Assembly (NCBI GenBank): GCA_023127875.1
Contig: JAGMFA010000103.1
Coordinates: 1 to 7,243 of the forward strand
DNA length: 7,243 bases
DNA from: Candidatus Zixiibacteriota bacterium
GTDB taxonomy: Bacteria > Zixibacteria > MSB-5A5 > SM1-73
Direction of reading: 5' to 3'
A program made the translations under genes and the position numbers. Under the pieces are notes generated by a model. That model was not told the origin of the DNA. It worked only from the letters and a program-made list of their open reading frames with translations, and did not search any database. Shown here piece after piece: positions 4,379 through 7,243 of this stretch (positions within the stretch are counted from its first letter, which is position 1; every line of letters begins with the position of its first letter).

Positions 4379-7102
4379 ATGGAGAGGAAAATAGCAGGAA
4401 TTCTCGTTTTCGCCCTGCTGTCACTTGTACTTGTCGGGAGTGCATTAGCAGGAAATCAGCCTGTTAGGGTATCCGCAAAAGCCTCTGCTTTGGTGGTGAT
4501 AGGTAAAGCCCAGCAACCCAGGACTTTTGTTGATGTCACTCTGATAGAGAGTAATGAACACATCACTAAAATCAGTTGCCAAATCGGCGAATTCAATAAG
4601 GAGAAGGTGCAGATTGATAACAACGAGTACTATCGAATTGTGCTGGGAGAAGAGCCAAATGTCATGGAGATGGGCATGCCTGATCTTCCCCGAATTTGTC
4701 GTAGCATCATCATTCCGAATGATGCAAAAATGGAAATACAGGTTACCGAAAGCAAATTTGTTGAGTATCAAATGCCCATAGCACCTTCAAGAGGGCTTAT
4801 TTCTCGCAATGTAAATCCTGATGATGTTCCTTATCAATTTTCAGAAACATATGGTTTAAACGAATTCTATCCACACCATATTGCCAAACTTGGTTCACCT
4901 CATATTCTGCGGGATTTCCGCGGGATTACGGTGACGGTGTATCCTTTCACGTATAATCCTCAAACTCAAACTTTGAGAGTTTATACTTATATAGTTTTAG
5001 AAGTAAGAAACATCGGAGTTGATTATGAAAATGTTAAAATCCGTGATAATAAGAAATGCAACCAGTATTTTTCTGAGATCTACAGAAATCATTTTTTGAA
5101 TTATGGAAGTTATCGTTATGATGCTGTAGATGAGCATGGAAGGATGATTGTCATCTGTCATGGTGATTTTATGAATGCCATACAACCATATGTTGACTGG
5201 AAAAGGCAAAAAGGCATTCCAACAGATATTTATGATGTAGCAACTATTGGTGTAACTGCGGATGATATCAAGGATTTCATTCAGACCGAATATGACGCAG
5301 GTGATGGGTTAACTTTTGTGCAATTCGTTGGCGATGCAGCGCAGATTCCAACGTTTTTGATAAACAGAGATTTCTGTGACGGGCTGGCAACTTCAGACCC
5401 ATCGTATGCACTGCTGGAGGGAAGCGATAGTTATCCCGATATTTTCGTCGGTCGTTTTTCTGCGGAGACTATTGCTGAGGTTGAGACCCAGGTTGAAAGA
5501 ACTATCTATTATGAGCGAGACATTGTTGATGGTGATTGGCTGCACAAGGGAACTGGTGTTGGCTCTGCCTGGGGAGAGGGTTATGGTTATATGGGTTTAA
5601 GAGACAGGGATTTGGTGGAGGTATTGCGGCAAATGCTCCTGGGCTATACCTACACGGAGGTGGACCAACTATACGAGTGGGGAGAGCCTCCATTTGGAAT
5701 TGAACCTGTTCCAGTGCCGGAGTTCATGAATGCGATAAACGAGGGGAAAGGCATAGTCATTCATGAAGGGCATGCGGATTGCGAAGCTACTTTTATGATT
5801 CCGCCTGGTACGCCCAGTCCCGGAGATATTTTCACAACGGATAGCGTTTATCTTCTTACGAATGATTACATGTTGCCCTTCATGACTATTGGAGCGCCAT
5901 ATCTGGGTAATTTTCAAATTGGTCTTGCATTTCCTGAGGCGTGGTTGAGAGCCACAAACGGCATTACCGGTGCCCCTATTGGAGCCATTGCCGTATATGC
6001 CTCTTCAGTCGACTTGGATTATGCATCACCTCAAGCCGCGCAGCATGAAATGGTTGAGTTACTTGTATCTGACAATATGAATACCATTGGTGGTTTGATG
6101 TATAATGGTGCTTGCTATTCAATAGATCTATATGGTGCAAGAGGTGAGAAGACCTTTAAATCGTATCATATATTTGGAGATGTTTCTTTACAGGTGCGCA
6201 CCGATACACCAACCGCCATGACGGTACTGCATGACCCCAGTATTGATAGTGGTTCGTCATCTTTTGAGGTTACGGTTGTTGAAGTAGAGGACGCATTGTG
6301 TGCGATTTCCCGCGATTACGAACTGTTGGGGTATGGATATACTGATGAAGTCGGTCACACAGTAATTGAGTTCGGCGAGCCGATAACTGCTGGAGAATCA
6401 TTAGATCTGGTTGTAACCGCCTATAACAAAATATCCTATATTACCCAGATAACGGTCAATCCTGGCTCTTTTGTGCGTGGCGACGCCAACGGAGATGGTG
6501 AAATCACGATAAGCGACATCGTCTATCTGGTCAACTATTTATACAAAGACGGCGACCCGCCCAGTCCCATGGAAGCTGGAGATGCCAACTGTGACGAAGT
6601 AGTTGACCTCGGTGACGTGGTCTACCTGATCAATTATCTGTTCAAGGGAGGTCCTCCGCCGAGTTCTCCAATTGGAATTCTACTTAATTATTATGGCTGC
6701 AAAGAATTCCAGAAAGGCACACCTGTAGACAGCACCCCACCAGATCAAGATTGCATAGAATATCAGTATGACGGAGCAAGTGTTCTTCTGCTCAAGCACG
6801 TAAATGCAGGATTTAATTGCTGTCCAGATGAGATCTTAGCTGATATAACCATTGAAGACAACGTCATCACCATAGATGAAGACGAATCTCTTGAACTTAC
6901 CGGGGGATGTGATTGTCTTTGCCTTTTTGATGTAGATTATCAAATCAGCAACCTGCCACCTGGAGAATATACAATAAGAGTTTACGGAATGTATCTGCAA
7001 GAGGGCGATGAAATACTTGAATTCACTGTCGATCTTACCTCTTCGCCTTCAGGTAGCTACTGCGTATATAGGGATCATTATCCTTGGGGGATTTGGGAGT
7101 AG
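4379..7102 (+). CDS. Secreted C25 (gingipain-like) family protein with dockerin and Cys-rich C-terminus; nucleophile Cys replaced by Pro
   Basis: Secreted protein of 907 aa. The signal peptide (1-24) has a basic start (MERK), a hydrophobic core and an ALA|G cleavage site; there is no lipobox. Residues 25-245 resemble the C25 propeptide (PDLPRICRSIIIP). Residues 253-605 follow the C25 catalytic domain: FVQFVGDAAQIPT, SYPDIFVGRF, the His motif IHEGHAD (H465), then LPFMTIGAPYLGNF. In gingipains the matching segment reads LPFIFDVACVNGDF, so P507 takes the place of the catalytic Cys (codon CCA, 5897-5899). C468, three residues after the His, is an unlikely substitute. Residues 605-695 look Ig-like, as in the C25 C-terminal domain. 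A dockerin with two Ca loops (D702/N704/D706/D713 and D735/N737/D739/D746) covers 700-757. Residues 765-900 form a domain with eight cysteines. The protein is probably a non-catalytic surface or scaffold-docked binder; an unusual active peptidase cannot be excluded. Its promoter, leader and ribosome binding site lie upstream, and it appears monocistronic. Confidence 0.88.
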   Translation: MERKIAGILVFALLSLVLVGSALAGNQPVRVSAKASALVVIGKAQQPRTFVDVTLIESNEHITKISCQIGEFNKEKVQIDNNEYYRIVLGEEPNVMEMGMPDLPRICRSIIIPNDAKMEIQVTESKFVEYQMPIAPSRGLISRNVNPDDVPYQFSETYGLNEFYPHHIAKLGSPHILRDFRGITVTVYPFTYNPQTQTLRVYTYIVLEVRNIGVDYENVKIRDNKKCNQYFSEIYRNHFLNYGSYRYDAVDEHGRMIVICHGDFMNAIQPYVDWKRQKGIPTDIYDVATIGVTADDIKDFIQTEYDAGDGLTFVQFVGDAAQIPTFLINRDFCDGLATSDPSYALLEGSDSYPDIFVGRFSAETIAEVETQVERTIYYERDIVDGDWLHKGTGVGSAWGEGYGYMGLRDRDLVEVLRQMLLGYTYTEVDQLYEWGEPPFGIEPVPVPEFMNAINEGKGIVIHEGHADCEATFMIPPGTPSPGDIFTTDSVYLLTNDYMLPFMTIGAPYLGNFQIGLAFPEAWLRATNGITGAPIGAIAVYASSVDLDYASPQAAQHEMVELLVSDNMNTIGGLMYNGACYSIDLYGARGEKTFKSYHIFGDVSLQVRTDTPTAMTVLHDPSIDSGSSSFEVTVVEVEDALCAISRDYELLGYGYTDEVGHTVIEFGEPITAGESLDLVVTAYNKISYITQITVNPGSFVRGDANGDGEITISDIVYLVNYLYKDGDPPSPMEAGDANCDEVVDLGDVVYLINYLFKGGPPPSSPIGILLNYYGCKEFQKGTPVDSTPPDQDCIEYQYDGASVLLLKHVNAGFNCCPDEILADITIEDNVITIDEDESLELTGGCDCLCLFDVDYQISNLPPGEYTIRVYGMYLQEGDEILEFTVDLTSSPSGSYCVYRDHYPWGIWE

Positions 7103-7134
7103 GATTGTAACGGTGATGGGATAGTAGAGCTCTT
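7103..7134 (+). pseudogene. In-frame remnant of a further Ca-binding (dockerin-like) loop after the stop
   Basis: Directly after the TAG at 7100-7102, the same frame continues as DCNGDGIVEL, a DxNxDG calcium-loop start like the two dockerin loops inside the gene. The similarity ends about where the hairpin repeat begins (7135), and no Asp occurs at loop position 12. The frame then runs to TGA at 7208-7210. I infer a decayed third loop or C-terminal dockerin cut off by a nonsense change and repeat insertion. Stop-codon readthrough is a less likely alternative. Confidence 0.5.
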
Positions 7135-7166
7135 GTTGGGGCAGGGGTTGAATCTCTTACCCCAAC
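7135..7166 (+). repeat. Hairpin repeat after the C25 gene; possible terminator
   Basis: GTTGGGG (7135-7141) pairs with CCCCAAC (7160-7166). The 18-nt interior pairs further through A-T, G-C and G-T wobbles around a TTGAAT loop. The core GGGGCAGGGGTTGAA resembles the hairpin at 3908-3934. Its place 33 nt after the stop codon suggests a role in ending or stabilising the mRNA. There is no clear T-run after it, only AAAAGTTTTA, so termination is unproven. Confidence 0.55.
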
Positions 7167-7171
7167 AGAAA

Positions 7172-7237
7172 CTAAAAGTTTTATCCTCACATTTCTATCC
7201 ACATAGGTGAACTGTTTTACCTCAAATCGCCCAGTTG
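7172..7237 (+). repeat. Dispersed repeat, copy B (downstream of the C25 gene)
   Basis: Direct-orientation partner of 3835-3900. It shares ACATTTCTATCCACA, then AGGTGAA, TGTTTTACC and CCAGTTG at matching spacing. Together the copies bracket the C25 gene with its promoter, about 3.3 kb apart. It runs almost to the window end and may continue. Confidence 0.75.
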
Positions 7238-7243
7238 ATGGAG

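Noticed and set aside
4445..5917. Minus-strand and alternate-frame ORFs within the C25 gene
   Set aside because: Shadows of a long conserved coding sequence with signal peptide, promoter and ribosome site in the main frame.

Overview
The window is a two-gene stretch of a bacterial chromosome. It holds a leftward Lon-family gene (204-2669, minus) and a rightward secreted gene of the C25 (gingipain-like) peptidase family (4379-7102, plus). They are divergent and separated by about 1.7 kb of mostly AT-rich DNA packed with palindromes and small repeats. A secreted C25-type protein with a two-repeat dockerin of the form GDANGDG...SDIVYLVNYL, plus a cysteine-rich C-terminal domain, points to the FCB group or neighbouring candidate phyla (for example Zixibacteria, KSB1 or WOR-3 type lineages). 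This is inference from protein style, not a marker gene.

Layout. 1-203: non-coding DNA after lon, with two weak hairpins and a possible ribosome binding site for an off-window minus-strand gene. 204-2669: LonA-architecture protein with an intact Ser-Lys protease dyad but an ATPase module that has lost the Walker B glutamate, the sensor-1 asparagine and the arginine finger. 2746-2775: its promoter. 2776-3391: no gene recognised. 3392-3934: repeat island holding a nested palindrome, a 153-bp MITE-like element with a 4-bp target duplication inside an older 8-bp-stem palindrome, two structured hairpins, a ~65-bp repeat and a GC-rich hairpin. 4110-4378: strong sigma70-type promoter with an inverted repeat over its -35, a perfect hairpin near the predicted transcript start, a ~220-nt leader and a consensus Shine-Dalgarno. 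4379-7102: signal peptide, C25 propeptide and catalytic-type domain, dockerin, Cys-rich domain. 7103-7243: an in-frame remnant of a Ca-binding loop after the stop, then a hairpin and a second copy of the ~65-bp repeat.

The most notable point is that both genes look like altered enzymes. The Lon protein should bind but not normally hydrolyse ATP. The C25 protein keeps the His position of the dyad but has proline where the nucleophilic cysteine should be. Nothing in the sequence links the two functionally. The repeat copies on both sides of the C25 gene suggest it sits in a repeat-bounded, possibly rearranging, segment.
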